Assembly: GCA_019635485.1 (NCBI GenBank)
Contig: JAHBZL010000050.1
Location: forward strand, 1-33,257
From: Piscinibacter sp.
GTDB lineage: Bacteria > Pseudomonadota > Gammaproteobacteria > Burkholderiales > Burkholderiaceae_C
Direction: 5' to 3'
DNA: 33,257 bases
Each line of letters starts with the position of its first letter. The stretch's first letter is position 1. The notes under the pieces were generated by a model. That model had not been told where the DNA came from, ran no database searches, and was given only the letters and a program-made list of their open reading frames with translations. Below, piece by piece: positions 12,364 to 21,148 of this stretch. A program made the position numbers and the translations under genes.

Positions 12364-13428
12364 CTATGCCACGACGATCCGCGGCCGTCCCTGCGCCGCG
12401 TCGACCCGGCCGATCACGGCGGCGTGCTCGAACCCGTGCACACGGAAGACACCGAGCACCTCGTCGACACTGTCGGGCGCACAGGCCACCAGCAGCCCGC
12501 CGCTGGTCTGCGGGTCGGTCAACAGCGCACGGTCCTCGGCGGCAAACCCGTCCGGCAGCACGACGTCGGCCCCGTAGCCGGCCCAGTTGCGGCCCGACGC
12601 ACCGGTGACGAAGCCCTGCGCGGCCAGCCCACGCACGCCGGCCAGCTGCGGCACCGCGGCCCAGTCGATCTGCACCTCGCAGCGCGCGCCGCGCGCCATC
12701 TCGAGCGCGTGGCCGGCCAGGCCGAACCCGGTCACATCGGTCAGCGCATGCACGCCGGGCAGCGCCGCCAGGTCCGGCCCCGGCGTGTTCAGCCGCGTGG
12801 TGGAAGCGATCATCTGCGCATAGCCGGCTTCGCCGAGCGCCTCCTTCTTCAGCGCCGCGGACATCACGCCAACCCCCAGCGGCTTGCCCAGCACCAGCAG
12901 GTCGCCCGGGCGCGCGTCGGCGTTGCGCTTGACACGCTTCGGGTGCACCAGGCCGAGCGCGACCAGACCGTAGATCGCCTCCACCGAATCGATCGTGTGC
13001 CCGCCCGCGACCGGGATGCCGGCGGCCCGGCAGACCGAGGCCCCGCCCTCCAGGATGCGGCCGATGGTCTGCGTCGACAGCACGTTGATCGGCATGCCGA
13101 CCAGGGCCAGCGCCAGGATCGGGCGACCGCCCATCGCGTAGACGTCGCTGATCGCGTTGGTGGCGGCGATGCGGCCGAAATCGTGCGGGTCGTCGACGAT
13201 CGGCATGAAGAAGTCGGTCGTCGCGATCAAGGCCTGCTCTTCGTTGAGCTGGTAGACCGCCGCGTCGTCGGCCGTCTCGATGCCGACCAGCAGTTCCTTC
13301 GGCACCGGCATCGCGGCCGTGCCGCGGAGGATCTCTGACAGCACGCCGGGCGCGATCTTGCAGCCGCAGCCGCCACCGTGGGACAGCGAGGTCAGGCGCG
13401 GCTCGGCGGGCTTCTCGGGGGCGTTCAT
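12364..13428 (-). CDS. selD: Selenide, water dikinase (selenophosphate synthetase)
   Basis: 354 residues. SelD makes selenophosphate from selenide and ATP. The glycine-rich N-terminus SLSHGGGCGCKIAPG holds the catalytic Cys (C21; Cys, not selenocysteine) and Lys (K24). AIR-synthase-like motifs follow: LIATTDFFMPIVDDPHDFGR, AATNAISDVYAMGG, GIPVAGGHTIDS, ALTDVTGFGLAGHA and LLTDPQTSGGLLVAC. Its ATG overlaps the TGA of senB in an ATGA arrangement, so the two are translationally coupled. This is the senC position of a selenoneine cluster; selenophosphate would feed SenB. It may also serve selenoprotein or selenouridine synthesis, but no selA, selB or mnmH is in the window. Confidence 0.96.
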   Translation of the reverse strand: MNAPEKPAEPRLTSLSHGGGCGCKIAPGVLSEILRGTAAMPVPKELLVGIETADDAAVYQLNEEQALIATTDFFMPIVDDPHDFGRIAATNAISDVYAMGGRPILALALVGMPINVLSTQTIGRILEGGASVCRAAGIPVAGGHTIDSVEAIYGLVALGLVHPKRVKRNADARPGDLLVLGKPLGVGVMSAALKKEALGEAGYAQMIASTTRLNTPGPDLAALPGVHALTDVTGFGLAGHALEMARGARCEVQIDWAAVPQLAGVRGLAAQGFVTGASGRNWAGYGADVVLPDGFAAEDRALLTDPQTSGGLLVACAPDSVDEVLGVFRVHGFEHAAVIGRVDAAQGRPRIVVA

Positions 13429-14408
13429 GAATGGGCTCCGGTGGGGCGGCAGTGGGTCAGCAGTTCGGCCAGCAGCCCGAGCAGCGCCTCGGATTCGCGC
13501 GCCGGGTCGAACAACGGTGCACGCAGGTCGCCCTGCGCACGCAGCCCCGGCAGCATAGCGGGCTCGTCGCGGGCCTGCCGCAGCAGCGCGGCCAGTGCGT
13601 GCGCGTCGCCGAGCGGGAACGTGCCCCGGTAGTCCGTCCCGAGCAGGCCGAGATTGCCGTCGATGTGCGAGGCCAGCACGGGCGTGCCGCTGCGCAATGC
13701 CTCGATCACCACATGGGCCCCGCCTTCCACGCGGCTCGCGTGCACCAGCACATGCGCGGCCTGGATGCGGCGCCGCGTGGCCTCGTGCGGCAGCCCCCCG
13801 AGCCATCGGTAGCGCGGACACTCTTCCGCCAGCGCGCGCGCTTCGGCGCCCAGCGCGGGGTCGAGCGCCATGCCGACGTGGTCGAGCAGGATGTCGTCGC
13901 GCGCCTGGAGCAGGCGCGCCGCCTGGAACCAGGTGCGCGGCGCCTTCTCGTCGCGCAGATGGCCCACCATCAGCGCACGCAGGTGGCGCGTGGCGCGCGC
14001 CAGCGGGTGGCGCGAGGAACAGGACTGCAGCAGCACGCGCGCCTTCGCGCGGTGCTCGGGCGGCAGCGCGCGCGGGCCGAGTTCGTTGAGGACCACCAGC
14101 CGGTCCGCCAGCGCGAGCGATCGCTGCGCGGCGGCGTCGACGGCAATGTCGCCGTACAGGTCGGTGCCGGTCAGCACCAGGACCAGCGGCCGCTGCGCCT
14201 GCGCGGCCCGCCAGGCGGCGACCGCCCCGGCCGAGCGCCGCGCGTGCAGTGCGATCAGCAGGTCGGCCTCGCCGCCGTCCCAATCGGCCGTGACGCGGAC
14301 CCGGTAAGCTCCGGCCAGCATGCCGGCCCAGCGGTGAGCCGTCTGCCAGTTGCCGTTGTTGGCCTGCGCCAGCGCCGGCGTCACGATCACGAGTCGAGGA
14401 CGATGCAC
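13425..14408 (-). CDS. senB: Selenosugar synthase (TIGR04348-type glycosyltransferase)
   Basis: 327 residues, GTG start. It begins HRPRLVIVTPALAQANNGNW, the characteristic opening of the TIGR04348 glycosyltransferase group, followed by a GT-B fold: LVLVLTGTDLYGD (about 75-87), LVVLNELGPRALP, then the C-terminal nucleotide-sugar site ASRVEGGAHVVIEALRSGTP with VLASHIDGNLGLLG. SenB was shown in Variovorax to form a selenosugar from UDP-GlcNAc and selenophosphate. The neighbours selD and senA make this assignment firm. The GTG overlaps the divergent senA ATG by six bases, so promoter elements must lie inside one of the genes or one start is wrong. Confidence 0.9.
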   Translation of the reverse strand: MHRPRLVIVTPALAQANNGNWQTAHRWAGMLAGAYRVRVTADWDGGEADLLIALHARRSAGAVAAWRAAQAQRPLVLVLTGTDLYGDIAVDAAAQRSLALADRLVVLNELGPRALPPEHRAKARVLLQSCSSRHPLARATRHLRALMVGHLRDEKAPRTWFQAARLLQARDDILLDHVGMALDPALGAEARALAEECPRYRWLGGLPHEATRRRIQAAHVLVHASRVEGGAHVVIEALRSGTPVLASHIDGNLGLLGTDYRGTFPLGDAHALAALLRQARDEPAMLPGLRAQGDLRAPLFDPARESEALLGLLAELLTHCRPTGAHS

Positions 14409-15566
14409 GAAGCGAGCTTAGCCGGCGAAGCGGCACGCCGCGCGGATGCGCGCTGGCTCGCGCAGGCGCTGCAGTCGAGCCGTGCCGATACGCTGGCCAC
14501 GTTCGCGGCCTACGAGGCGGCCCTGCCCGGGCTCGCCGTGCCCCGGCGCGAGACGCTCAACCCGCCGCTCTGGGAACTGGGCCACATCGGCTGGTTCCAG
14601 GAGTACTGGATTGCCCGCAATCCGGAGCGAGCCCGCGGCGCGGCTGCCGACCCGGAGGTTCCGCGCCGCGCGGGCCTGCGTCCGGACGCCGATGCGCTGT
14701 ACGACTCCGGCAAGGTGGCCCATGCGACGCGTTGGGCGCTGCCGCTGCCCGATGCACGCGCCACCCGCGCCGACCTGCAGGCCCAGCTCGAGACCACGCT
14801 GGCGCTGCTGGAACATGCCGGTGAAGACGACGCGGCGCTGTACTTCTTCCGCCTCGCCCTGCTGCACGAGGACATGCATCACGAGGCCGCGCTGTACATG
14901 GCCCGTGCGCTCGGCGTGCCGGTCGTCGACCCGCGCTGGCAGGCCTCGCCGCTGCCCGCGCCGGGACACGAACTGGCCTTCGATCCCGCGGCGTGGACGC
15001 TCGGCGCCGACGGGCCCGGCTTCGTGTTCGACAACGAGCGCGCTGCGCATCGGGTGGACCTGCCCGCCACCCGGATCGACCGCCAGGTGCTGCGCTGGGC
15101 AGAGTACCTGCCGTTCGTGCAGGCTGGCGGCTACGGGCGGCCGCACTGGTGGAGCGCCGCCGGATGGGAATGGCTGGCCGGGAACGCCCCCGCGGCCTCG
15201 CGCTGGGACGGCCTCGACCCCGCCGGGCCGGCCTGCCACCTCAGCGCCTTCGAGGCCGAGGCCTGGTGCCGCTGGGCCGGCCGGCGCCTGCCGAGCGAAG
15301 CCGAGTGGGAGCGCGCGGCCCTGGAACGCCCGGCCGAGTTCGCGTGGGGGCAGGTATGGGAGTGGACCGCCAGTTCCTTCGCGCCCTACCCCGGGTTCGC
15401 GCCGCATCCCTACCGCGACTACTCGGCGCCCTGGTTCGGCAGCCGGCGGGTGCTGCGCGGCGCGTCGCACCTGACGCAGCCGCGCCTGCATCACCCGCGC
15501 TACCGGAACTTCTTCCCGCCGCACCGGCACGACATCGCGGCCGGCTTCCGCAGCTGCGCGCTTTGA
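14403..15566 (+). CDS. senA: Selenoneine synthase (EgtB-like, non-heme iron)
   Basis: 387 residues. The N-terminal DinB-like domain has LNPPLWELGHIGWFQEYW (about 54-71) and the iron-binding HX3HXE motif in LLHEDMHHEAALYM (first His near residue 155). The C-terminal half is a formylglycine-generating/sulfatase-modifying fold: FEAEAWCRWAGRRLPSEAEW, QVWEWTASSFAPYPGF, then GSRRVLRGASHLT and HRHDIAAGFRSC. SenA joins a selenosugar to hercynine on the way to selenoneine; the close relative EgtB makes ergothioneine intermediates. Divergence from senB and selD supports SenA over EgtB. No egtD-like methyltransferase is in the window, so hercynine must come from elsewhere. Confidence 0.9.
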   Translation: MHEASLAGEAARRADARWLAQALQSSRADTLATFAAYEAALPGLAVPRRETLNPPLWELGHIGWFQEYWIARNPERARGAAADPEVPRRAGLRPDADALYDSGKVAHATRWALPLPDARATRADLQAQLETTLALLEHAGEDDAALYFFRLALLHEDMHHEAALYMARALGVPVVDPRWQASPLPAPGHELAFDPAAWTLGADGPGFVFDNERAAHRVDLPATRIDRQVLRWAEYLPFVQAGGYGRPHWWSAAGWEWLAGNAPAASRWDGLDPAGPACHLSAFEAEAWCRWAGRRLPSEAEWERAALERPAEFAWGQVWEWTASSFAPYPGFAPHPYRDYSAPWFGSRRVLRGASHLTQPRLHHPRYRNFFPPHRHDIAAGFRSCAL

Positions 15567-15691
15567 GACACGCGCTGCGGCGCCTTGTTCGGGGACACAT
15601 TGATTGACCACCCGTTCCGGGTAGCCCGGCTTGCCCGCGGCGGCGAAAGGCGACACTATCGACCGCAAACCCGCATCGAGACCCGATCGCC

Positions 15692-16330
15692 ATGACGCAC
15701 CGACTCGGCCCGTGGGGCCTCTCCCTCCTCTCGCTGCTCGCCTGCGCGGGTGCCCCCGCGCAGAGCGCGACGCCGCCTTCGGAAATGGCCAAGGCCGCCG
15801 AGCGCTGCGAATCCGAGGTGGCGGAAACGATCCGCCGCATCCGTGGCAAGGCCGCGCAGGAGGTGCAGTTCATCGCCGGCCGGCGCGTGCTGACGCCGGC
15901 CACCGACGACGAGACCAGCGTGCGCGGCGAAGGCCGCTACCGGGCCGGCAGCGGCGACGCGGTGCCCTTCACGTACAGCTGCGCCTACAACTCGGCCAAC
16001 GACAGCACCTCCGGCGCGCTGTTCCGCGACGTGCCGGTGCAGCGCGCGGCGGCGGCCGAGAAGGCCTTCGAGCCGGACCTGACCAACATCTCTCCCGAGG
16101 CCTGCGAGAGCGCCGCGGCCAACTCGCTGAAGTCCAAGCACCCGCGCGTCGGCCGCATCGTCTTCGGCTCCGACTCGCGGCGCATGCAGCCCGGCGCCAA
16201 CGGCCTCGTGCAGCTCGCCGGCCAGGGGGCGGTGCAACGCGCCGCGGGCATGAACGCCACGCCGTTCGCGTATCAGTGCGAGGTGAATCCGCGCACCGGC
16301 CGGGTGGTCGGGATCCACACCAGCGACTGA
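15692..16330 (+). CDS. Secreted protein of unknown function
   Basis: 212 residues beginning MTHRLGPWGLSLLSLLACAG with a signal peptide ending near APAQS. The mature part has an internal similarity: VPFTYSCAYNSANDSTSG (about 90-107) and TPFAYQCEVNPRTGRVVG (about 190-207) share an F-Y-x-C core, and two more Cys occur (AERCESEV, PEACESAA), so two disulfides are possible. I do not recognise a named domain. Its last 58 bases overlap the convergent peptidase gene on the other strand. Localisation is probably periplasmic. Confidence 0.75.
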   Translation: MTHRLGPWGLSLLSLLACAGAPAQSATPPSEMAKAAERCESEVAETIRRIRGKAAQEVQFIAGRRVLTPATDDETSVRGEGRYRAGSGDAVPFTYSCAYNSANDSTSGALFRDVPVQRAAAAEKAFEPDLTNISPEACESAAANSLKSKHPRVGRIVFGSDSRRMQPGANGLVQLAGQGAVQRAAGMNATPFAYQCEVNPRTGRVVGIHTSD

Positions 16331-16929
16331 TCCTCGCGCGCACGGCGTTCGAGCAGCTCGCGCCACGGGCGCAGGCGTGACGCGGGCGCGTGCACGGCCT
16401 CGCCCGCCCCGCGCCGCAGGTCATGCAGGTCCAGGCTGAACACCGGCTCCAGGTCGGGCCGCAGCGCGAGCGGCAGCGCAAAGGGGTTCAGGTTGTCGAG
16501 CACCCGCGGCGCCGCGTTGCCGGCCCGCGCCCAGGCCACCAGGTGCGGGCGCGCCAGGCCGGGCGTGTCCGCCGGCCGGACCACCGTGTAGAGCACACGC
16601 GCGGCGCGGGGGTCATGACCGGCGGCAAGCAGCGCGAAGTACTTCAGGACGGCGAACGCACGGCAATCGCCGTGACCCCGCGCCAGCACCTCGCCGGGTG
16701 TCCGCCAGTCCTGGCGCTGCGGGTCGGGCGCTTCCTCGATCAAGCGGTTCACCGCGACATTGATCATCTCGATGCGCCCCGCCGCGTCCGCTTGCGCCGC
16801 CTGCACGACGAGGCGCTGGAAGCGCTGCCGCCGGTCCTGCGCACCGTCCGCGGACGCCCACGCGGCCAACGCCGGCGGCAGCCCGCAAGCCAGCACCGGG
16901 CAGACACGGAGGAGGGTTCGGCGCTGCAT
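16273..16929 (-). CDS. Transglutaminase-like cysteine peptidase (BTLCP/LapG-like), exported
   Basis: 218 residues from ATG 16929, chosen because MQRRTLLRVCPVLACGLPPA begins a convincing signal peptide; the frame is open 20 codons further. The core has the BTLCP triad: LARGHGDCRAFAVLKYFALL (catalytic Cys in GDC, about residue 87), RPHLVAWARAG (His) and VLDNLNP (Asp). It also contains WRTPGEVLARG, typical of the family. LapG, the best-known member, cleaves a surface adhesin under cyclic-di-GMP control, but no lapD or adhesin gene is visible here. Its 3' end overlaps the convergent secreted-protein gene. Confidence 0.8.
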   Translation of the reverse strand: MQRRTLLRVCPVLACGLPPALAAWASADGAQDRRQRFQRLVVQAAQADAAGRIEMINVAVNRLIEEAPDPQRQDWRTPGEVLARGHGDCRAFAVLKYFALLAAGHDPRAARVLYTVVRPADTPGLARPHLVAWARAGNAAPRVLDNLNPFALPLALRPDLEPVFSLDLHDLRRGAGEAVHAPASRLRPWRELLERRAREDQSLVWIPTTRPVRGFTSH

Positions 16930-17088
16930 CGCTCGGGCAGCCCCGCGCGGGGGCCCGCCGACCGCGACTGTGAGCCACATCCGGCCCATGGGCTAGCAGC
17001 CTCCTTGAGTGGCACTGCAGTAATTTATGGGCACTCGACAAACGGCGCGGCTGAGCGCACGCTAGGCGGCCTGCCGAACTGGTCCGAC

Positions 17089-17445
17089 ATGCCCTACGCC
17101 CAACGCAACTCCCACGGCGAGATCGTGAGCCTGTTCCGCTCGCCGCAGCCCGACGCCACCGAGTACGTCGAGGCCGGCGACGCGGAGGTGATCGCCTTCC
17201 TGCGCGGCGAACTCGAGGGCGACGGCTTCGGGCGCCTCGATGCCGGCTTCGTGCGCGTGCTCGAAGACCTGCTCGACCTGATGATCGAGCGCCACCTGCT
17301 GATCCTGACCGACCTGCCGCCGGAAGCGCAGGCCAAGTGGCTGGCACGCAAGCAGTTGCGGGCGGAGACTCATTCCGCGCCCAGCCCGTTGCCGGACACG
17401 GGCTTCGCCGACGTGATCGACGACACCGGGTTCGGCAAGCTCTGA
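17089..17445 (+). CDS. Small conserved protein, often misnamed tryptophan synthase beta-like
   Basis: 118 residues starting MPYAQRNSHGEIVSLFRSPQ. It resembles a small family common in Betaproteobacteria whose members are often labelled tryptophan synthase beta subunit-like, though they have no PLP site and are far too short. The middle part is helical and acidic (DAGFVRVLEDLLDLMIERHL), followed by LTDLPPEAQAKWLARKQLR. No export signal and no catalytic motif are visible. Function unknown. It converges on uvrD with 14 bases between the stops. The ATG at 17089 has no clear ribosome site, so the start is the best of few options. Confidence 0.75.
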   Translation: MPYAQRNSHGEIVSLFRSPQPDATEYVEAGDAEVIAFLRGELEGDGFGRLDAGFVRVLEDLLDLMIERHLLILTDLPPEAQAKWLARKQLRAETHSAPSPLPDTGFADVIDDTGFGKL

Positions 17446-17459
17446 GCTGCCGCGGCCTG

Positions 17460-19862
17460 TCAGTTGACGGGCGTCAGTTTCGCGACCGACAGCGCGAGCC
17501 ACTTCATGCCGTGGCGGCCGAAGTTGACCTGCGCGCGTGCGTCCTCGCCGCTGCCCTCGAGCGTCACGATCACGCCCTCGCCGAACTTGGTGTGGAACAC
17601 GCTCTGGCCGATCCGCAGGCCGTTGCCGCCTGACGCCGCCTTCGCGGCCGCCGGGTAGCTGGCCGCCGGCCGCGGCGGCACGCGCCCGGCGCCGACGATC
17701 GACCCCAGGCCCGAGCCGCGCGACCAGGCGTCCTGGTACTGGCGCGCGAACCCCGAGCCGAAGCCCTGGTGGCGCGGCGTGATCCACTTCAGCGCGGCCT
17801 CGGGCAGTTCGTCGAGGAAGCGGCTCTTGACGTTGTAGCGGGTCTGGCCGTGCAGCAGGCGCGTCTGGCTGAAGCTCAGGTACAGGCGCTTGCGGGCGCG
17901 CGTGATCGCCACGTACATCAGGCGCCGTTCTTCCTCCAGGCCGTCGCCGTCGGAGAGGCTGTTCTCGTGCGGGAACAGGCCCTCCTCCAGGCCGGTGATG
18001 AACACCGCGTCGAACTCCAGCCCCTTGGCGGAGTGGATCGTCATCAGCTGGATAGCGTCCTGCCCGGCCTGGGCCTGGTTGTCGCCGGCCTCCAGCGAGG
18101 CGTGCGTCAGGAAAGCCGCCAGCGGCGACATGATCTCGCCGGTTTCCGCATCGGGCACCGGAGCGGGCCCGGCGGCGGCACCGCCCTGCTCGTCGACCGG
18201 CAGCGCGACCGCGTCGCGCCCGAAGCCCTCCTGCGTCACGAAAGCCTCGGCCGCGTTGATCAGTTCCTCCAGGTTCTCGAGCCGCTCCTTGCCTTCCTTC
18301 TCGGTCTTGTAGAAGTCCACCAGGCCGCTGGCGTGCAGCATGTGCTCGATGATCTCGCGCAGCGTCAGGCCGCGTGTCGCCTCCCGCATCGCGTCGACCA
18401 GCCCCACGAAGGCGGCGAGGTTGGCGCCGCCCTTGCCGGGCACGGCCGCGACGCTCTGCGCGAGGCTGCGGCCCGAGCTCCGCGCCGCGTCCTGCAGCAG
18501 CTCGAGCGTGCGTGCGCCGATGCCGCGCGCCGGGAAGTTGACCACGCGCAGGAAGCTGGTGTCGTCGTTGGCGTTCTCGACCAGTCGCAGGTAGGCCAGC
18601 GCATGCTTGATCTCGGCGCGCTCGAAGAAGCGCAGGCCGCCGTACACCTTGTACGGGATGCCGGCATTGAACAGCGCACTCTCCAGCACCCGGCTCTGCG
18701 CGTTGCTGCGGTACAGCAGCGCGATCTCGTGGCGCGGCAGGCCCTCGCGGTGCAGTTGCTGCGCCTCGTCGACGAACCATTGCGCCTCGGCGAAGTCGCT
18801 GGTCGACTCGTACACCCGCACCGGCTCGCCGGGACCGGCCTCCGTGCGCAGGTTCTTGCCCAGGCGCCGCTCGTTGTGCGAGATCAGCTCGTTGGCCGCG
18901 TCCAGGATGTGGCCGTACGAGCGGTAGTTGCGCTCCAGCTTGATGACGTTCTCGACGCGGAACTCGCGCTCGAAGGCCGCCATGTTGCCGACCTGCGCAC
19001 CGCGGAAGGCGTAGATGCTCTGGTCGTCGTCGCCGACGGCGAACACCGCGGTCGGCTCGCGCCCGGGGCTGCCGCCGGGCGGGCCGGCGAACATCTTCAG
19101 CCAGGCGTACTGCAGCTTGTTGGTGTCCTGGAACTCGTCGACGAGGATGTGCCGGAAGCGCCGCTGGTAGTGCTCGCGCAGCGCCGCGTTGTCGCGCATC
19201 AGCTCGTAGGTGCGCAGCAGCAGTTCAGCGAAGTCGACCACGCCTTCGCGCTGGCACTGCTCCTCGTAGCCCTGGTACACCTGCACCATCACGCGCGTCA
19301 TCTCGTCGCGGATCTCGACGTCCTGCGGCCGGTGCCCGTCCTCCTTCTGCCCGGCGATGAACCAGGTCACCTGCTTCGGGACGTAGCGTTCCTCGTCCAG
19401 GTTCATCGACTTGATGACGCGCTTGACCGCCGACAGCTGGTCGGCCGAGTCCAGGATCTGGAAGCCCTGCGGCAAGGCGGCCAGCTTCCAGTGCGCGCGC
19501 AGGAAGCGGTTGCACAGGCCGTGGAAGGTGCCGATCCACATGCCGCGCACCGGCAGCGGCAGCATCGCCGCCAGCCGCGTCAGCATCTCCTTGGCGGCCT
19601 TGTTCGTGAAGGTCACGGCCAGCACGCCGCCGGGCGAGACCATGCCGTGGCTGATCAGCCAAGCGATGCGGGTCGTGAGCACACGCGTCTTGCCGGAACC
19701 CGCACCGGCCAGGATCAGCGCCGGGCGCGCCGGCAGCGTGACGGCGGCGAGCTGCTCCGGATTCAGGCCGCGCAGCAGGCCCTGTGCATCGGGCGCCGGC
19801 GCGGAATCGTTCTCCTCGAACAGCGGGATCTCGCGGTCGTCGTGCGGGGCATCGGAACTCAT
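17460..19862 (-). CDS. uvrD: UvrD/Rep-family DNA helicase
   Basis: 800 residues from ATG 19862 (a GTG lies two codons upstream). All superfamily 1A motifs are present: Q motif LNPEQLAAV, Walker A ILAGAGSGKTRVL (about 50-62), motif Ia VTFTNKAAKEM, Walker B HILVDEFQDTN, motif III VGDDDQSIYAFRGA, motif IV LERNYRS, motif V MTIHSAKGLEFDAVFITGLE and motif VI MYVAITRARKRLYLS. The C-terminal FHTKFGEGVIVTLEG and the last 40 residues form the Tudor-like RNA-polymerase-contact region of UvrD/PcrA. It is longer than E. coli UvrD (720). UvrD acts in nucleotide excision and mismatch repair as a 3'-5' helicase. Confidence 0.95.
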   Translation of the reverse strand: MSSDAPHDDREIPLFEENDSAPAPDAQGLLRGLNPEQLAAVTLPARPALILAGAGSGKTRVLTTRIAWLISHGMVSPGGVLAVTFTNKAAKEMLTRLAAMLPLPVRGMWIGTFHGLCNRFLRAHWKLAALPQGFQILDSADQLSAVKRVIKSMNLDEERYVPKQVTWFIAGQKEDGHRPQDVEIRDEMTRVMVQVYQGYEEQCQREGVVDFAELLLRTYELMRDNAALREHYQRRFRHILVDEFQDTNKLQYAWLKMFAGPPGGSPGREPTAVFAVGDDDQSIYAFRGAQVGNMAAFEREFRVENVIKLERNYRSYGHILDAANELISHNERRLGKNLRTEAGPGEPVRVYESTSDFAEAQWFVDEAQQLHREGLPRHEIALLYRSNAQSRVLESALFNAGIPYKVYGGLRFFERAEIKHALAYLRLVENANDDTSFLRVVNFPARGIGARTLELLQDAARSSGRSLAQSVAAVPGKGGANLAAFVGLVDAMREATRGLTLREIIEHMLHASGLVDFYKTEKEGKERLENLEELINAAEAFVTQEGFGRDAVALPVDEQGGAAAGPAPVPDAETGEIMSPLAAFLTHASLEAGDNQAQAGQDAIQLMTIHSAKGLEFDAVFITGLEEGLFPHENSLSDGDGLEEERRLMYVAITRARKRLYLSFSQTRLLHGQTRYNVKSRFLDELPEAALKWITPRHQGFGSGFARQYQDAWSRGSGLGSIVGAGRVPPRPAASYPAAAKAASGGNGLRIGQSVFHTKFGEGVIVTLEGSGEDARAQVNFGRHGMKWLALSVAKLTPVN

Positions 19863-19923
19863 CGACACATTCTAGGAGCCGCCCCGGCACGGAAGCTGCA
19901 CCCGCGGCGGCGACACTCCCGCC

Positions 19924-20964
19924 ATGGCCTGGTCCCTGCCCTTCACCCGCACCCCGCTCGGCCTGGCGCTGCAGGGCGGTGGTGCGCATGGCGCCTTCAC
20001 CTGGGGCGTGCTCGACGCGCTGCTGGAGGACGGCCGCTATGCCGTCGAGGCCGCCAGCGGCACCAGCGCCGGCGCTATGAACGCGCTTGCGCTGGCGCAC
20101 GGCTGGCTTGCCGGCGGGCCCGACGGCGCACGTGCCGCGCTGCAGGCGTTCTGGCAGGCGGTCGGCACGCGGCTGCCATTCGAGCTGCTGATGGTCGGCC
20201 CCACCGACTCGCCCGGCCTCGCGCCCGGCCTGCAGGCGCTCATGCACTGGACGCGGCTGCTCTCGCCCTACCAGTTCAATCCGCTGGGGCTGAACCCGCT
20301 GCGCGAGGTGCTCGCCGAGCAGATCGACTTCGCCCGCCTGCGCATGTCGCCCTCGCCGCGCCTGTTCATCGCCGCCACGCACGCGAACAGTGGCCGGCTG
20401 CGCCTGTTCACGAACCACGAGCTGAGCGTCGAGGCGGCACTCGCTTCGGCCTGCCTGCCGACGCTGCACCATGCCGTCACCATCGACGGCGAGCCGTACT
20501 GGGATGGCGGCTACAGCGCCAACCCGGCGCTGTTCCCGCTGGTGCGGGCCGGCGTGGCCGATCTGCTGGTGGTCTCGCTCAGCCCGCACACCTACGCCGA
20601 CTCGCCGGTCAGCGCCGAGCAGATCCGCCAGCGCACCCTCGAGTTCACCTTCAACGCGAGCTTCCTGCGCGAGGCGAGCCTGCTCGCCGAGGCCTGTGCC
20701 GAGGCGCGTGCCTCGCCCCTGGCCTTCGGCCGCCTGGAGCGCCGGCTGCGGCGGCTGCGCACGCACCTGATCGACGCCCACGACGATCTCGCGGGGCTGC
20801 GCGCCGAGACCCGGCTGATCGCGCATCTGCCCTTCCTGGAGCGGCTGCGCGACCTCGGCCGCGCGCGCGCGCAGCGCTGGCTGGCCGAGCATGGCCGGCA
20901 GGTCGGGCACGCCTCGACGGTGGACTTCGCGCGCATCTTCGCGCCGCCGGCCGCGCCGGCGTAG
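19924..20964 (+). CDS. Patatin-like phospholipase
   Basis: 346 residues, bacterial patatin type. The oxyanion-hole motif GLALQGGGAHGAFTWGVLDA (about 13-32) is followed by the nucleophile elbow AASGTSAGAMNA (Ser about residue 47) and the Asp of the dyad in YWDGGYSANPALFPL (about 194). The intervening region, FIAATHANSGRLRLFTNHE, is typical. There is no signal peptide, so it is probably cytosolic or peripheral to the inner membrane. The substrate class (phospholipid or acyl ester) is inferred from the family only. Its stop lies nine bases before a hairpin with weak terminator character. Confidence 0.9.
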   Translation: MAWSLPFTRTPLGLALQGGGAHGAFTWGVLDALLEDGRYAVEAASGTSAGAMNALALAHGWLAGGPDGARAALQAFWQAVGTRLPFELLMVGPTDSPGLAPGLQALMHWTRLLSPYQFNPLGLNPLREVLAEQIDFARLRMSPSPRLFIAATHANSGRLRLFTNHELSVEAALASACLPTLHHAVTIDGEPYWDGGYSANPALFPLVRAGVADLLVVSLSPHTYADSPVSAEQIRQRTLEFTFNASFLREASLLAEACAEARASPLAFGRLERRLRRLRTHLIDAHDDLAGLRAETRLIAHLPFLERLRDLGRARAQRWLAEHGRQVGHASTVDFARIFAPPAAPA

Positions 20965-20972
20965 AATTCGCC

Positions 20973-21130
20973 ACCGGGCCCAAATATTGGTGCCCGGTTC
21001 TGTTTCGGGCGCCGTCCCTGCCGACGGTTTCGCCCCCGGGCACCGGGTTTCCAAGTCAAGCGCTCGCAGCCATTGAGCCGCGCACTGCAGAACGCGCCGC
21101 TCGCCGGCGCAGGCGGTTCCTGCGCCGGCG
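20973..21130 (+). promoter_or_regulatory. Structured leader upstream of guaC
   Basis: Four helices can be drawn on the plus strand. ACCGGGC/GCCCGGT (20973-20998) is followed by TTCTGTTT and may terminate the patatin transcript. Its right arm can instead pair as GTGCCCGG with CCGGGCAC (20990-20997 with 21036-21043), enclosing GGGCG-CCGTC/GACGG-CGCCC (21007-21035). A perfect 12-bp hairpin (21102-21113 with 21119-21130) ends just before the GGAG ribosome site of guaC. Mutually exclusive pairings suggest regulation; I recognise no named riboswitch. Confidence 0.5.
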
Positions 21131-21148
21131 GACCACTGGAGCCCTCAC

